DNA from: Paenibacillus massiliensis subsp. panacisoli DSM 21345
GTDB lineage: Bacteria; Bacillota; Bacilli; Paenibacillales; Paenibacillaceae
Assembly: GCF_000426545.1 (NCBI RefSeq)
Contig: NZ_AUFO01000036.1
Span: 1 to 55,384 of the forward strand
DNA: 55,384 bases
Reading direction: 5' to 3'
Positions within the stretch are counted from its first letter, which is position 1; each line of letters begins with the position of its first letter. Below the pieces are notes generated by a model. The model did no database searches, was not told where the DNA came from, and saw nothing but the letters and a program-made list of their open reading frames with translations. Positions 1 to 8,996 of the stretch are shown piece by piece. The position numbers were made by a program, and so were the translations under genes.

Positions 1-836
1 AGATCAACCTGAGTTAACGGACCACTTACTTGCACCCCACCATGAGACCTTAGCGCCTCGGGCACGAAGTCCAGCTTGCCTTCCACATCCGCATACAGTC
101 CTTGCGGATCTGTTGCTCGTACCGTGAAGGTAGTCGGGAGAGTCGGAGTCCCTCCTATGTTTAAAATACTTCCCTGCAAGTCCAAATTCAGACCGCTCTG
201 TGAGCTCGGCTCCTGGACAATTGCATAGGACAACGTATCTCCATTCGGATCCTCGAACCAGTATTCCACAGGGAGGTCTGCTGGCGTAAATGTATCATCG
301 TTCGGGTTATACGTTACTAATGGCTGGCACATGATGAGCGGTGCTTGATTACCTGTGGGCGAAATTACTCGATAATCTATGTTTCCTAACATGTTTCGAA
401 CATCGTCCTTAGCCACAGTAGGCGGAACTATATTCAAATAGCTCACGATATCTCCGATATCTACAATACCGTCTTCTCCAGCATCCACAACATTCACAAC
501 AAAAGGCTGAACAAGCGTGCTCTGCTGATTGAATATATTCAAATTAAAAAATGTACTGCCCTCTTGCAAAGGTTCGATGCTCAGAGTGTTATCTGCTTCG
601 GTCGAGATTTTAATGATATCGTCTTGATATTGAGTACCTATGTAATTATGATTTTGATCAAGCTTGAAGTTTACCTTTTGATTGGAGGACAGAGTTATAC
701 TCGTCACCGGCTCCGCATATGGCGCCGCTCTCACTATTTGACCATATTGAGACACTTGGGATGTTAATATCATAGCTAGGGAAATGACAGTAGTTGTTCT
801 CTTTTTAAGATTTCCCTTTTTACGGTGTTTTTTCAT
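1..836 (-). CDS. Secreted cell-surface protein, 3' end outside the window (partial)
   Basis: Reading frame open from an ATG at 836 to the left edge (278 codons seen, no stop). The start is set by a strong GGAGG six bases upstream. The N-terminus is very basic (MKKHRKKGN...), followed by a short hydrophobic stretch and a likely cleavage site near VRA-AP, so the protein should be exported. Around residues 115-130 there is a DAGEDGIVDIGDI segment resembling a dockerin or EF-hand calcium loop. Further on, DPNGDTLSYA and a beta-rich stretch look like a cadherin/Ig-like repeat of bacterial surface proteins. Function is unknown. The full length and any anchoring domain lie outside the window. Confidence 0.75.
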   Translation of the reverse strand, partial: MKKHRKKGNLKKRTTTVISLAMILTSQVSQYGQIVRAAPYAEPVTSITLSSNQKVNFKLDQNHNYIGTQYQDDIIKISTEADNTLSIEPLQEGSTFFNLNIFNQQSTLVQPFVVNVVDAGEDGIVDIGDIVSYLNIVPPTVAKDDVRNMLGNIDYRVISPTGNQAPLIMCQPLVTYNPNDDTFTPADLPVEYWFEDPNGDTLSYAIVQEPSSQSGLNLDLQGSILNIGGTPTLPTTFTVRATDPQGLYADVEGKLDFVPEALRSHGGVQVSGPLTQVD

Positions 837-1020
837 CGCTGACCTCCAATTTATAGTTCTTTACATATATCGACAGCAAACACCTAGGTATTAAGACTTA
901 TACCCGTTTTATACAACCTCGTTTACCAATGATGTTTTATTAATGAATTAATTACATAATATAACATCTAAAAATTTGATTTATAGTCATTATAAGGACT
1001 AATTTGATATAAAACATATA

Positions 1021-1052
1021 AAAAAAGGATAAGGGATTCCTCCCCTATCCTT
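1021..1052 (-). terminator. Rho-independent terminator of the aldo/keto reductase gene
   Basis: An 11-bp stem (AAGGATAGGGG / CCCTTATCCTT with one G-U pair) and a 6-nt loop, followed on the minus strand by a run of T. It lies about 70 bases past the stop of the gene at 1118. Confidence 0.85.
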
Positions 1053-1117
1053 GGCAACTCTTTTGCAATTAGCGATTTCACTCCTTATTAAGTTACCTAG
1101 AACATATTAAATTTCAG

Positions 1118-2107
1118 TTACGCCAAAATGGCATCAATGGCCGCTAGCTCCTCTTCGGTGAACTCAAGAGCCGATAACGCACCGACGGCATCCTCGATCT
1201 GACTGACTCTACTTGCTCCGATGAGCGCGGAGGTCACACGTCCGCCCCGCAGTACCCAAGCTAGTGCCATCTGCGAGAGCTTTTGACCACGCTGCTCAGC
1301 AAGCTCCGTTAACTTCTTGACCTTACCCATAAGCTGCTCATTAAGGTCCTCTGGCTTCAAGAATGGACTTGATCCCGCTGCACGCGAATCTTGAGCAATT
1401 CCGTTCAGATAGCGATCCGTCAAGATACCTTTTTCTAATGGAGAGAATACGATTGAACCGATCTTCTCCTTCTCCAGAACATCCAGCAATCCATCCTCTA
1501 CTCCCCGGGATAGCATAGAATATCTAGGCTGATGAATCAGACAAGGCGTTCCCAGACTCCTCAATATGCGCGAGGCCTCACGAGTCGCCTCAGGACTGTA
1601 GTTGGATAGACCGACATAGAGGGCTTTACCTTGGCGAACAATTTGTGCGAGCGCATTCATAGTTTCTTCCAGTGGAGTATCCGGGTCCGGGCGATGGTGG
1701 TAGAAAATATCAACATAATCAAGCTGCAGCCGCTTTAGACTTTGATCCAGACTTGCGATCAGATTCTTCCGAGAGCCCCATTCCCCATAAGGACCGGGCC
1801 ACATGTAGTAACCAGCCTTCGTGGAGACGATAAGCTCATCCCGGTATGCAGACAGATCGGTCTTAAGTAATTGGCCAAAGGTCTCTTCTGCCGAGCCTGG
1901 CGGCGGCCCATAATTATTCGCCAGATCAAAATGGGTAATCCCCAGATCGAAAGCTCTGCGAACCATAGTTCGCCCATTTTCAAACGAATCATGTCCCCCG
2001 AAGTTATGCCATAGCCCAAGTGAGATGGCTGGTAGCTTCAGTCCGCTCGCACCAGAGCGATTATATAGCATTGTGTCATATCTTCTATCATTTGCTTGGT
2101 ATGTCAT
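1118..2107 (-). CDS. Aldo/keto reductase, YghZ-like (L-glyceraldehyde 3-phosphate reductase family)
   Basis: 329 aa, full length for the family. Cytosolic NADPH-dependent TIM-barrel reductase. The AKR signature residues are visible: D and Y in FDLANNYG, K in STKAGY, and H in YHHRPD. The stretch NYGPPPGSAEE and the motif WPGPYGEWGSRK are characteristic of the YghZ branch, which reduces L-glyceraldehyde 3-phosphate, methylglyoxal and related aldehydes. A GGGAGGGG Shine-Dalgarno precedes the ATG at 2107. It is monocistronic with its own terminator. The AraC gene upstream, on the same strand, may or may not regulate it. The family call is firm; the exact substrate is inferred. Confidence 0.88.
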   Translation of the reverse strand: MTYQANDRRYDTMLYNRSGASGLKLPAISLGLWHNFGGHDSFENGRTMVRRAFDLGITHFDLANNYGPPPGSAEETFGQLLKTDLSAYRDELIVSTKAGYYMWPGPYGEWGSRKNLIASLDQSLKRLQLDYVDIFYHHRPDPDTPLEETMNALAQIVRQGKALYVGLSNYSPEATREASRILRSLGTPCLIHQPRYSMLSRGVEDGLLDVLEKEKIGSIVFSPLEKGILTDRYLNGIAQDSRAAGSSPFLKPEDLNEQLMGKVKKLTELAEQRGQKLSQMALAWVLRGGRVTSALIGASRVSQIEDAVGALSALEFTEEELAAIDAILA

Positions 2108-2356
2108 ATTGAACCCCTCCCTTTTGAACTAAGGTCATTTTAACGATTATGACGGATAGTTCCTATAGCAGTAAGGGTGTTGTTTATGGAATAATGTCGT
2201 TTATAGACGATAGTTATAATTACATTTATAGGGATGAGTATACATTAGTAGTGGAGGCTAGTATCTTCACTGGATCTGATTTCAGGTTGAATGATCTGGG
2301 GGAGTAACGGTTAGCGGATGCACGACTCTATAGGCACATTCGATACATTCAAGACA

Positions 2357-3175
2357 CTAATAATAATGCTTTGGAGCAGTGCCTTTGACTTTTTTGAACA
2401 TTCTGGAGAATAATAATGCGTCCTGGTACCCTACAGATCTCGCTACCTCTCCAACTGAATATCGCTTTTTCCTCAGCAACTCACACGCTTTATCCATTCG
2501 AAATTGCAGCAGATATTGCTGTGGGGGGACACCAACAGCTTCTCTGAAGATCGTAGAGAAATACTTGCGGTCAAGCCCCAGATATGCGGCGATGTCCTGA
2601 ATGGAGATGGCTTCATGAAAATGCGCATGAATGAATTCAATCCCCTCCACGATGTATACGTCTTGCTTTCTGGGGGCAGAGATTCGTTCAGCTGTGTAAG
2701 GGACCGTCTCCACAAGAACTGACAAAAATCCATACATTAAAGCTTGAATCTGTAGATCAGATCCTGTCTCCTGAGTGGAAGCTTCTGTTAGCAAATCATA
2801 CATTCCTGGCATGAATCTCATATCCATCGGAAATACAGGCTGCTCTGGAGTAAGTCGGGTACGGTTCAACACGGAATTGACCTGCTCCCCATGAAATCCG
2901 ATCCACGAATACACCCAGGGTGTGTTCTGATCTGCTACATAGTAAGTCAAGACATCTGGATATATGAGAAAAGCCTCTCCAGCTCCCAATGTATAGGTAT
3001 GCTCCCCAACCTGAACCCTTCCAGAACCTTTGTGTATAAAATGAATCTTGTAGACATCGCGCACCAAGGGACCTACAGCATGTCCAGGCACACACTCCTC
3101 CCTTCCCCAGTACTGCAAATGTATATCCGGGTCCGCACGGTAAGCTGGTTCTGCATTATAATGATATGCTTTCAA
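2357..3175 (-). CDS. AraC-family transcriptional regulator with cupin sensor domain
   Basis: About 272 aa from a TTG start at 3175, chosen because GGAGGTGA sits directly in front of it. An ATG at 3205 is in frame but has no ribosome site. Residues about 15-150 form an arabinose-binding-like cupin (HFIHKGSGRVQVGEH...LIYPDVLTYY). Residues about 175-270 hold the two helix-turn-helices of AraC/XylS, including SIQDIAAYLGLDRKYFS and VGEVARSVGYQDALLFSRMFKK. Proteins of this shape sense sugars or glycosides and activate carbohydrate genes. No sugar genes flank it, so its target is unknown. Confidence 0.88.
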   Translation of the reverse strand: MKAYHYNAEPAYRADPDIHLQYWGREECVPGHAVGPLVRDVYKIHFIHKGSGRVQVGEHTYTLGAGEAFLIYPDVLTYYVADQNTPWVYSWIGFHGEQVNSVLNRTRLTPEQPVFPMDMRFMPGMYDLLTEASTQETGSDLQIQALMYGFLSVLVETVPYTAERISAPRKQDVYIVEGIEFIHAHFHEAISIQDIAAYLGLDRKYFSTIFREAVGVPPQQYLLQFRMDKACELLRKKRYSVGEVARSVGYQDALLFSRMFKKVKGTAPKHYY

Positions 3176-3324
3176 GAAGTCATCACCTCCGCTAGATACG
3201 GACATTATACCATAAAAAAGTTTGGATTCAGGCCGCTTCGCATTCTCCCCTTTTTTAACAGGGAGCTAACATGATATATTTTCTTCAGTAACACATCCCC
3301 ATAGATGAAAGGAGAGGCGCGACT

Positions 3325-3675
3325 TTGCATCGTTATATAGTAATTAAGAGCCACGAATCTACCTACCCCGACCCGATCATCCTGCAGGCACAACAAGAAG
3401 TGCTATACGGAGCAGAGGATACAGAATACCCGAATTGGATATTTTGCAAATCTCTTCTTACAGACAAAGAAGGATGGGTGCCCAAGCAAATGCTAACGAC
3501 ACCCGATGACTCTGGCATTGCAAAAGTTCTTCAGGACTACTCTGCTCATGAGCTTACCGTGCTCGAAGGAGAAGTGTTGCTTGGGATGAAGCATTTGAAT
3601 GCCTGGACCTACTGCAAGACAGAGAAAGGGGAGCTGGGCTGGGTCCCTTCTACCTGCTTGAATACGTTACTGTAG
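3325..3675 (+). CDS. Small protein with two SH3-like repeats
   Basis: 116 aa from a TTG start behind GGAGAGG at a 7-base spacing. Two similar halves are visible, each ending in a W...C...(K/E)GWVP motif (about residues 40-55 and 95-110). This is typical of cytoplasmic SH3-variant proteins found in Bacillales. No signal peptide. Function unknown. It is convergent with the next gene. Confidence 0.75.
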   Translation: MHRYIVIKSHESTYPDPIILQAQQEVLYGAEDTEYPNWIFCKSLLTDKEGWVPKQMLTTPDDSGIAKVLQDYSAHELTVLEGEVLLGMKHLNAWTYCKTEKGELGWVPSTCLNTLL

Positions 3676-3754
3676 TTTAAAAATGACAGAAGAGCGCCGC
3701 CAGTTATCTGTGCGGCCCCTCACCAGCATGCTCAATACTCAATAGCATCGGTAC

Positions 3755-4120
3755 TTAAAGACTGCTCAGATGCTCATGAATCAGCTTCCATTCATTCGTG
3801 TGATCCTTTATGAAGACATTCGTCGCCCTACCGCTCCCGGACACTCGCTTGCCATTGTGTAGTCCATGGTAGTGATATGTATACACACATGTTGCCACAT
3901 TCTCATCTGTTGCGATCCATTGTACATCCTTTGCAGTATAGACCTCTTCTTTAATCGTGTCCCATGCTGTTTCAAAGTATTGCTGAATCTGGGCCATCGT
4001 CGTACAAGTCTGATCCGTGAACCAGTATATCGCATCTTGATGCAGCACCTTTTGAACATTCGCAAAATCATGTGAATTCGTAGCTTCAATATATTGTTCC
4101 AGCGATTCTTGGTAATTCAT
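3755..4120 (-). CDS. NTF2-like / SnoaL-like domain protein
   Basis: 121 aa, the normal size of a single NTF2-fold domain. Pattern YIEATNSHDFANVQKVLHQDAIYWF, then ...TYHYHGLHNGKRVSGSGRATNVF and EWKLIHEHLS, matches DUF4440/SnoaL-type steroid-isomerase-like proteins. These serve as small-molecule binding or hydrolase-like folds; no substrate can be assigned. The AGGAGTGCC in front of the ATG supports the start. Confidence 0.8.
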   Translation of the reverse strand: MNYQESLEQYIEATNSHDFANVQKVLHQDAIYWFTDQTCTTMAQIQQYFETAWDTIKEEVYTAKDVQWIATDENVATCVYTYHYHGLHNGKRVSGSGRATNVFIKDHTNEWKLIHEHLSSL

Positions 4121-4189
4121 GTTGTGGCACTCCTTTAGCCTCTAGTTTTCTGTTTTCTGTTCGTTTCCTAACACCATTTCTGCCGTTCC

Positions 4190-5071
4190 CTACGGCGTAT
4201 CCGTTGTCTCCAGCCACTGCTGAACGTGTCTGACAAAATGTCTGGTAGCTGGTGAGGCATCCTTCATCGTATGAACGGCTATGCCCAAAAAGCGATAGCT
4301 GGGCACATCCAGCTCCATACAGTGCACATGCTGGGCACGTCCCTGCAGGACAAGCTCTGGCAGTATACTCACACCTAGACCATTCTCCACCATAGCGATA
4401 ATGGCATAGTCATCTTTGGAAGAGAACATGATGTTGGGCTTGAGCGAGGCCTTCTCCATAATCCGGCGGACATCATAATCCGAGCCCTCCCTTGGGACAA
4501 TAAACGACTCCGACTCCACCTGAGCCAAAGGAAAACAAGATAAATGACCAAGCGGATGCTCCATGGACACGATGGCTAGCATCCGTTCCTTTCGTAGCGG
4601 ATACACGTCGAAGGCTTCGCGAGAGGGAATCGTGATAAATCCGCAATCCACCTGACCCTCAGCAATCCAGTTCTCAATCTCCTCATAATCGCCCTCCATC
4701 AGCTTGAAATCCACACGGGGATATTGTTTCTGGAATTCCTTGATCATTTGAGGCAGCCAATGGACGGACACACTGGTAAAGGTGCCAATGCGAACCGTAC
4801 CTGTCTCCAGTCCGTGAATGGAGGCGGCTACCTGCTTCAATTGCTCATTCCAATTGAGCATTTCCCTTATGGGCTTAAGTAGCTGCTCTCCGTTGGAGGT
4901 CAGTCTTACTCCCGACCTTCCGCGAAGCAGCAGTGTAAAACCCAACTCCTCCTCCAGACTGCTAATGGCATGGCTCACCCCTGACTGGGTAAAGCCCAAC
5001 ACATCAGCCGCTTTGGTCAGACTACCCAACTCTACGACCTTCATAAGGATCGTATATTTATGAATGCTCAC
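4190..5071 (-). CDS. LysR-family transcriptional regulator
   Basis: About 293 aa from a GTG at 5071 (VSIHKYTIL), preferred over the upstream ATGs because GAGG lies six bases before it. An N-terminal winged HTH (residues 8-65, LTKAADVLGFTQSGVSHAISSLEEELG) is followed by a periplasmic-binding-like effector domain. It is divergent from the DMT transporter gene, with a palindromic site between them. By the usual LysR logic it probably controls that transporter and itself. Confidence 0.9.
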   Translation of the reverse strand: MSIHKYTILMKVVELGSLTKAADVLGFTQSGVSHAISSLEEELGFTLLLRGRSGVRLTSNGEQLLKPIREMLNWNEQLKQVAASIHGLETGTVRIGTFTSVSVHWLPQMIKEFQKQYPRVDFKLMEGDYEEIENWIAEGQVDCGFITIPSREAFDVYPLRKERMLAIVSMEHPLGHLSCFPLAQVESESFIVPREGSDYDVRRIMEKASLKPNIMFSSKDDYAIIAMVENGLGVSILPELVLQGRAQHVHCMELDVPSYRFLGIAVHTMKDASPATRHFVRHVQQWLETTDTP

Positions 5072-5182
5072 ATTACACCTCATCTCCATCATCTACATTA
5101 TGATGCAATGCTCGAGGCGGACTAGCGACCCACCTTCGGGCTGTTATTCCATGAATTTTTCTCATGCTAAGTATAACAAACC

Positions 5183-5202
5183 TTCAATATTCTTGTATTG
5201 AA
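5183..5202. promoter_or_regulatory. Likely LysR operator between the LysR and DMT genes
   Basis: Perfect 7-bp inverted repeat TTCAATA-N6-TATTGAA, which contains a T-N11-A core. It lies in the divergent intergenic region just upstream of a TATACT -10-like hexamer (5210-5215) facing the transporter gene. Confidence 0.6.
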
Positions 5203-5299
5203 ATCCGAGTATACTAGAGAAGGAATTTCAGAGAAACCTACGTCTGAAATACATATTTACTCCCATCTACTACACAGCTCAAAGGAAGCGTATAAAACA

Positions 5300-6175
5300 A
5301 TGAATGCACAAAAGGCCAGTATGCTAGTTCTGCTTGTTACCCTGGGATGGGGCTCATCCTATTTATTCATGAAAATGGGGCTGGGGTCCATTGAGGAATT
5401 CAATCTCATTGCACTTCGCTTCGGGATCGCTTTCCTGATTACGGGTGCCCTATTCTTCAAACGTCTGAAGCGAATCGACAAGACGACTGTGAAGTATGGC
5501 GCCTTGTTAGGGCTGGTTCTGTTTGGCGTGTTCGCATTCATTACCTTTGGTCTAAAAACAACCAGCACCTCCAATGCTGGCTTTTTGGTCGGTCTTACGG
5601 TGATTTTCGTCCCCTTACTCCATGTTCTCTTCTATCGCAAACGACTTGCGGAACATCATCTATTGGGGGCAATTACGGCTATAATTGGAATCGGATTACT
5701 TACGCTTAATAGCGATCTACGTGTACATTCTGGCGACGTGCTGTGCATCGCAGGAGGAATCTGCAATGCCTTGTACATCCTCGTTACTAGTGCGGCGGTC
5801 AAAAAGACTGATTCCATTAATCTCGGCATCGTCTCACTAGGATTCACAGCGGCATACGGGCTTCTCTTCTCTTTCATTTTTGAGTCGCCTGCCCTACCCC
5901 ATACGCCTAGCGGATGGATAGCCATTCTGGCTCTCAGTCTGATCTGCAGTGCCTTTGGATTCATAGCCCAGCCTGTAGCGCAGAAATATTTGGCCCCAAC
6001 GCAAACCGGCCTGATGTATGCTATGGAGCCTGTATTCGCGGCCTTGTTCGCCTTTCTTTTTGTCGGGGAGAGACTAACCATGCAGGGGTATATCGGAGCC
6101 ATGCTAGTACTGGCTGGCGTATTCATTTCCCAATGGCGAAGCAACCGAAAAGAGGCATTAACCCCCTCAGCCTAA
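5300..6175 (+). CDS. DMT-superfamily (EamA) transporter
   Basis: 291 aa from the ATG at 5300 (MNAQKAS...). The frame opens at 5198, but those extra 34 residues are polar and atypical. Ten hydrophobic helices in two EamA repeats are visible (for example LLVTLGWGSSYLFMKMG and, in the second half, LAPTQTGLMYAMEPVFAALFAFL with the conserved EP). These are inner-membrane exporters of metabolites or drugs. The divergent LysR is the probable regulator. The substrate cannot be told. Confidence 0.88.
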   Translation: MNAQKASMLVLLVTLGWGSSYLFMKMGLGSIEEFNLIALRFGIAFLITGALFFKRLKRIDKTTVKYGALLGLVLFGVFAFITFGLKTTSTSNAGFLVGLTVIFVPLLHVLFYRKRLAEHHLLGAITAIIGIGLLTLNSDLRVHSGDVLCIAGGICNALYILVTSAAVKKTDSINLGIVSLGFTAAYGLLFSFIFESPALPHTPSGWIAILALSLICSAFGFIAQPVAQKYLAPTQTGLMYAMEPVFAALFAFLFVGERLTMQGYIGAMLVLAGVFISQWRSNRKEALTPSA

Positions 6176-6184
6176 GTAACACTC

Positions 6185-6267
6185 GAATATCGGGGCATTC
6201 GAATATCTGAAACATCTGAATATCTCCCAGATATGAATATCTCTAATATCCGAATATCTCTAAGATT
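6185..6267. repeat. Array of five GAATATC units with about 17-bp period
   Basis: GAATATC begins at 6185, 6201, 6218, 6235 and 6252 (steps of 16, 17, 17, 17). The best units read roughly GAATATCTCNAANATNT. The array fills the gap between the DMT stop and the shared terminator. Confidence 0.8.
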
Positions 6268-6304
6268 AAAAAAACTCCCGATGGATAAACATCGGGAATT
6301 TTTA
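6268..6304. terminator. Bidirectional terminator between convergent DMT and GH43 genes
   Basis: 8-bp perfect stem TCCCGATG / CATCGGGA with a 6-nt loop. It is followed by TTTTT on the plus strand and by seven T on the minus strand, so it can serve both converging genes. Confidence 0.9.
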
Positions 6305-6361
6305 ATGAACCGTTTTCTGAATATAAGCAACAATGCTCTGTTATGATATAGCCCATACACC

Positions 6362-7939
6362 TTAATACAGTGGCGAATATTCAAAATAATCGAAATCGAC
6401 ATGATTCTGACTCGCTTGCCCTTGGCTGCTTGCGAACAAGCCGATATACGTTCCAGAGAATCCCCCTGCTACATCAACACTCAGGATTGTCCCGTCAACC
6501 TGCTCCAATAGCGGATTCCACACTTCTGCTTGCGTGGCAAAGTAGAAGCTGTAATCCTGTCCCCTTGCTTCGGCCTTGAGATACAGCTTATGGTTCGACT
6601 CTGTCGACCCGACCAATTGCTCAGCGAGCGTTGTGCTCATTCCTTCAAAATGTCGAACCAACCGTACAATACACCCTTGCTCATTACGAGTATACTCTGC
6701 ACGGTATTGGGCATCATTGTGCTGCAGGATGACCAGACCTGCTACCTCATGAACCGATTGCGGAGCAAACTCAAGCACGGTCCGCGCGGAGAATTGAATA
6801 TGCTGCTGACGTCGCCCAACGAAGCTTGGATTGACGAATTCCGTCATCGTTTCGGGCTTTAGCTTCAGCCGCAAGTATCCCGGGCGTTCTGTTAATGACC
6901 AGAACTCACCTCTTGGTGTGCGGATAAAGTTCCATGTCAGGCCTAGCTGCTCACTGTCAAAATGATCGCAGACAGGCTGGGACGGCCATCGGTGCTCGGG
7001 AAGCGAAGGACGCGGCATTTCCAGCTCAACAACGCCCTTTCCTGGATTAACCACAGGCCAGCCTTCCTCCCAGACAAATGGTACCAGGAACGTTTCACGC
7101 CCCAGATTTCTGTAATAGCCTCCATAGGGACGTGATCCCAGACACACCATCCACCATTCTCCATCCTGCGTCTGCACAATGTCCGCATGGCCTACATTGG
7201 TCACAGGATGCTTATTGCCCAGATGACGATGCGTAAGAATCGGGTTGGACTTACAGCCTTCATATGGCCCCTTTATATCTGTACTACGTGCGACCGTCAC
7301 CGAATGGGTATGTCCAGTGCCCCCCTCAGCAATGATTAAATAATAATAGCCGTCGATCTTATACATATGTGGCCCTTCCTGGGCATGAACATACTTTAAT
7401 GCACCGTCCCAGAGACTATACTTCACTCCAACCAGCTCACCCTTGCTTACATCGAGCTCCTGCATCCAGATCTCCATATGCTTGGGATATTGCTGACCTC
7501 CAGGGGGCTGACGGTTTGCCATGATGTAGCATTTTCCATCGTCATCAAAAAAGAGTGATGAGTCGATTCCCGGTGCATCAGGAAGCCATACAGGGTCTGA
7601 CCACGGTCCGGCGGGGTCACTCGCTGTCACATAAAAATTCCTTCGCGCTCCGGTTACGCTTACAACGAAGGTGGTGACCATATAAAAGATTCCATCATGA
7701 TAGCGAAGCGTTGCGGCATAAATCCCTTTGGAACAAGGAGTTCCATCCAGATCAAGCTGGGATGGTCGGTCCAGCACATGCCCAAGCTGACGCCAATTTA
7801 CCAGATCCTTACTATGGAAAATGGGAACCCCCGGAAAATATTCAAAGGATGACGTAATTAAATAATAGTCCTCCCCGACTCTGCATATCGAAGGATCAGC
7901 ATAACAGCCCGGAATAATCGGATTCTGGAACGTGTTCAT
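6362..7939 (-). CDS. xynB: Glycoside hydrolase family 43 beta-xylosidase / alpha-L-arabinofuranosidase
   Basis: 525 aa, the usual length of two-domain GH43 beta-xylosidases. The five-bladed propeller occupies about residues 1-310. Catalytic residues can be seen as Asp15 in YADPS, the modulating Asp in PGIDSSLF, and the acid Glu in AEGGTGHTH or nearby QEGPHM. The C-terminal about 200 residues form the GH43 C2 beta-sandwich (CDHFDSEQLG, then ...GLFASSQG). No signal peptide, so it should act in the cytoplasm on imported xylo-oligosaccharides. It is divergent from an AraC regulator, its likely controller. The xylosidase name is a family-level call. Confidence 0.9.
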   Translation of the reverse strand: MNTFQNPIIPGCYADPSICRVGEDYYLITSSFEYFPGVPIFHSKDLVNWRQLGHVLDRPSQLDLDGTPCSKGIYAATLRYHDGIFYMVTTFVVSVTGARRNFYVTASDPAGPWSDPVWLPDAPGIDSSLFFDDDGKCYIMANRQPPGGQQYPKHMEIWMQELDVSKGELVGVKYSLWDGALKYVHAQEGPHMYKIDGYYYLIIAEGGTGHTHSVTVARSTDIKGPYEGCKSNPILTHRHLGNKHPVTNVGHADIVQTQDGEWWMVCLGSRPYGGYYRNLGRETFLVPFVWEEGWPVVNPGKGVVELEMPRPSLPEHRWPSQPVCDHFDSEQLGLTWNFIRTPRGEFWSLTERPGYLRLKLKPETMTEFVNPSFVGRRQQHIQFSARTVLEFAPQSVHEVAGLVILQHNDAQYRAEYTRNEQGCIVRLVRHFEGMSTTLAEQLVGSTESNHKLYLKAEARGQDYSFYFATQAEVWNPLLEQVDGTILSVDVAGGFSGTYIGLFASSQGQASQNHVDFDYFEYSPLY

Positions 7940-7965
7940 TTTATTATCAACCCCTATCTTTTATC

Positions 7966-8054
7966 AGGACAATAAGATTATTATAGTGCAAAAAAAGCTA
8001 TATTTTTTTCGGTTATATGTCCATTTTAGCCTTATAATTTATTATGATTGTCCT
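7966..8054. promoter_or_regulatory. Paired inverted sites in the GH43/AraC divergent promoter region
   Basis: AGGACAAT (7966-7973) and its inverted copy ATTGTCCT (8047-8054), each followed inward by AT-rich sequence, flank the shared intergenic region. This arrangement suits binding of two AraC-type dimers. The regulatory role is inferred. Confidence 0.4.
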
Positions 8055-8087
8055 TTTAAATCTGCTATCGAGCAAAGGGTGTTGAAT

Positions 8088-8936
8088 ATGACAGAGATTC
8101 TGGGAACCAAATATGCGATTGCGGAGAACGAATTCACGATTCAATATCTCTACCAGACCGGACCTGCGTCCATGCCTAGGTCACATTCACATTCAACGTA
8201 TGAAATCTATTACTTACTGGACGGGGAGCGAGTGTTCTTCGTAAACGAGACCGTTTACACCGCCCAAAAGGGAGAGCTAATCCTGCTTCATCCTCATGAT
8301 ATCCATCGGACCACAAGCTCAGATGCATTAAAGTGCGAGCGTATTTTGATTAACTTCAGTGAATCCTTTATCGCGACAGAGCTATCGAGATGTCAGGTTT
8401 CACTGCTGCAAAAAAATGCTGTTAGTCCTTTGATTCATTTCCCCATTGATCTGCAAGCCGCAGTAGAAGAGCTGCTGCAAAAGATGCTACGTGAATGTGA
8501 ACTGGGCTACGAAGCTGTTGAGACCTGTGTGCGTGCCCTATTAATTGAATTACTGGTTCATATGCGACGCCATGCAATTAAGGAGAGCATGAAACAGACG
8601 ATAACCGCCCATCCCATGCATCAGAAGATGACTGAAGTGGCTGGCTACCTGAGCGATAATTTCCATAGTCAGATCACGCTACATGAGGTCTCCAAGCTCT
8701 TCTACATCAGTCCTTCCTATCTAAGCCGTACGTTCAAGAAAATTACGGGCTTTCAGTTCAAAGAATATTTGCAGATTATTCGATTGCGCGAGGCCAAACG
8801 TTTGCTTAGAGAGAGCAAGGCCCCCATCTCACAAATAGCCGAAAGTACAGGCTTTGAGCATGTCGCCAATTTTAATGTGATGTTCAAAAAAATAACGGGA
8901 GTCACCCCCAGCTATTATAGAAAGAGTAATCGGTAA
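8088..8936 (+). CDS. AraC-family regulator, likely controlling the GH43 xylosidase
   Basis: 282 aa from the ATG at 8088 (MTEILGTKYA), which has AAAGGGTG at good spacing. The frame runs further upstream, but that part is AT-rich and lacks a ribosome site. The cupin sensor (about residues 20-100) shows HSHSTYEIYYLLDGE with the metal/sugar-pocket histidines. The C-terminal AraC domain (about 185-280) shows ITLHEVSKLFYISPSYLSRTFKK and ISQIAESTGFEHVANFNVMFKK. Its position back-to-back with the xylosidase gene suggests xylose or xylobiose sensing. Confidence 0.9.
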   Translation: MTEILGTKYAIAENEFTIQYLYQTGPASMPRSHSHSTYEIYYLLDGERVFFVNETVYTAQKGELILLHPHDIHRTTSSDALKCERILINFSESFIATELSRCQVSLLQKNAVSPLIHFPIDLQAAVEELLQKMLRECELGYEAVETCVRALLIELLVHMRRHAIKESMKQTITAHPMHQKMTEVAGYLSDNFHSQITLHEVSKLFYISPSYLSRTFKKITGFQFKEYLQIIRLREAKRLLRESKAPISQIAESTGFEHVANFNVMFKKITGVTPSYYRKSNR

Positions 8937-8953
8937 CAAGGGGTTACCAAAAA

Positions 8954-8996
8954 AAAGCTCTGCCGGTAACTAGCCAGCGGAGCTTTGGTCACTTTT
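8954..8996. terminator. Terminator after the AraC gene
   Basis: 10-bp stem AAAGCTCTGC / GCGGAGCTTT with one G-U pair. It is followed by TTTTT some bases on (plus strand) and by eight T immediately on the minus strand. Confidence 0.7.
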
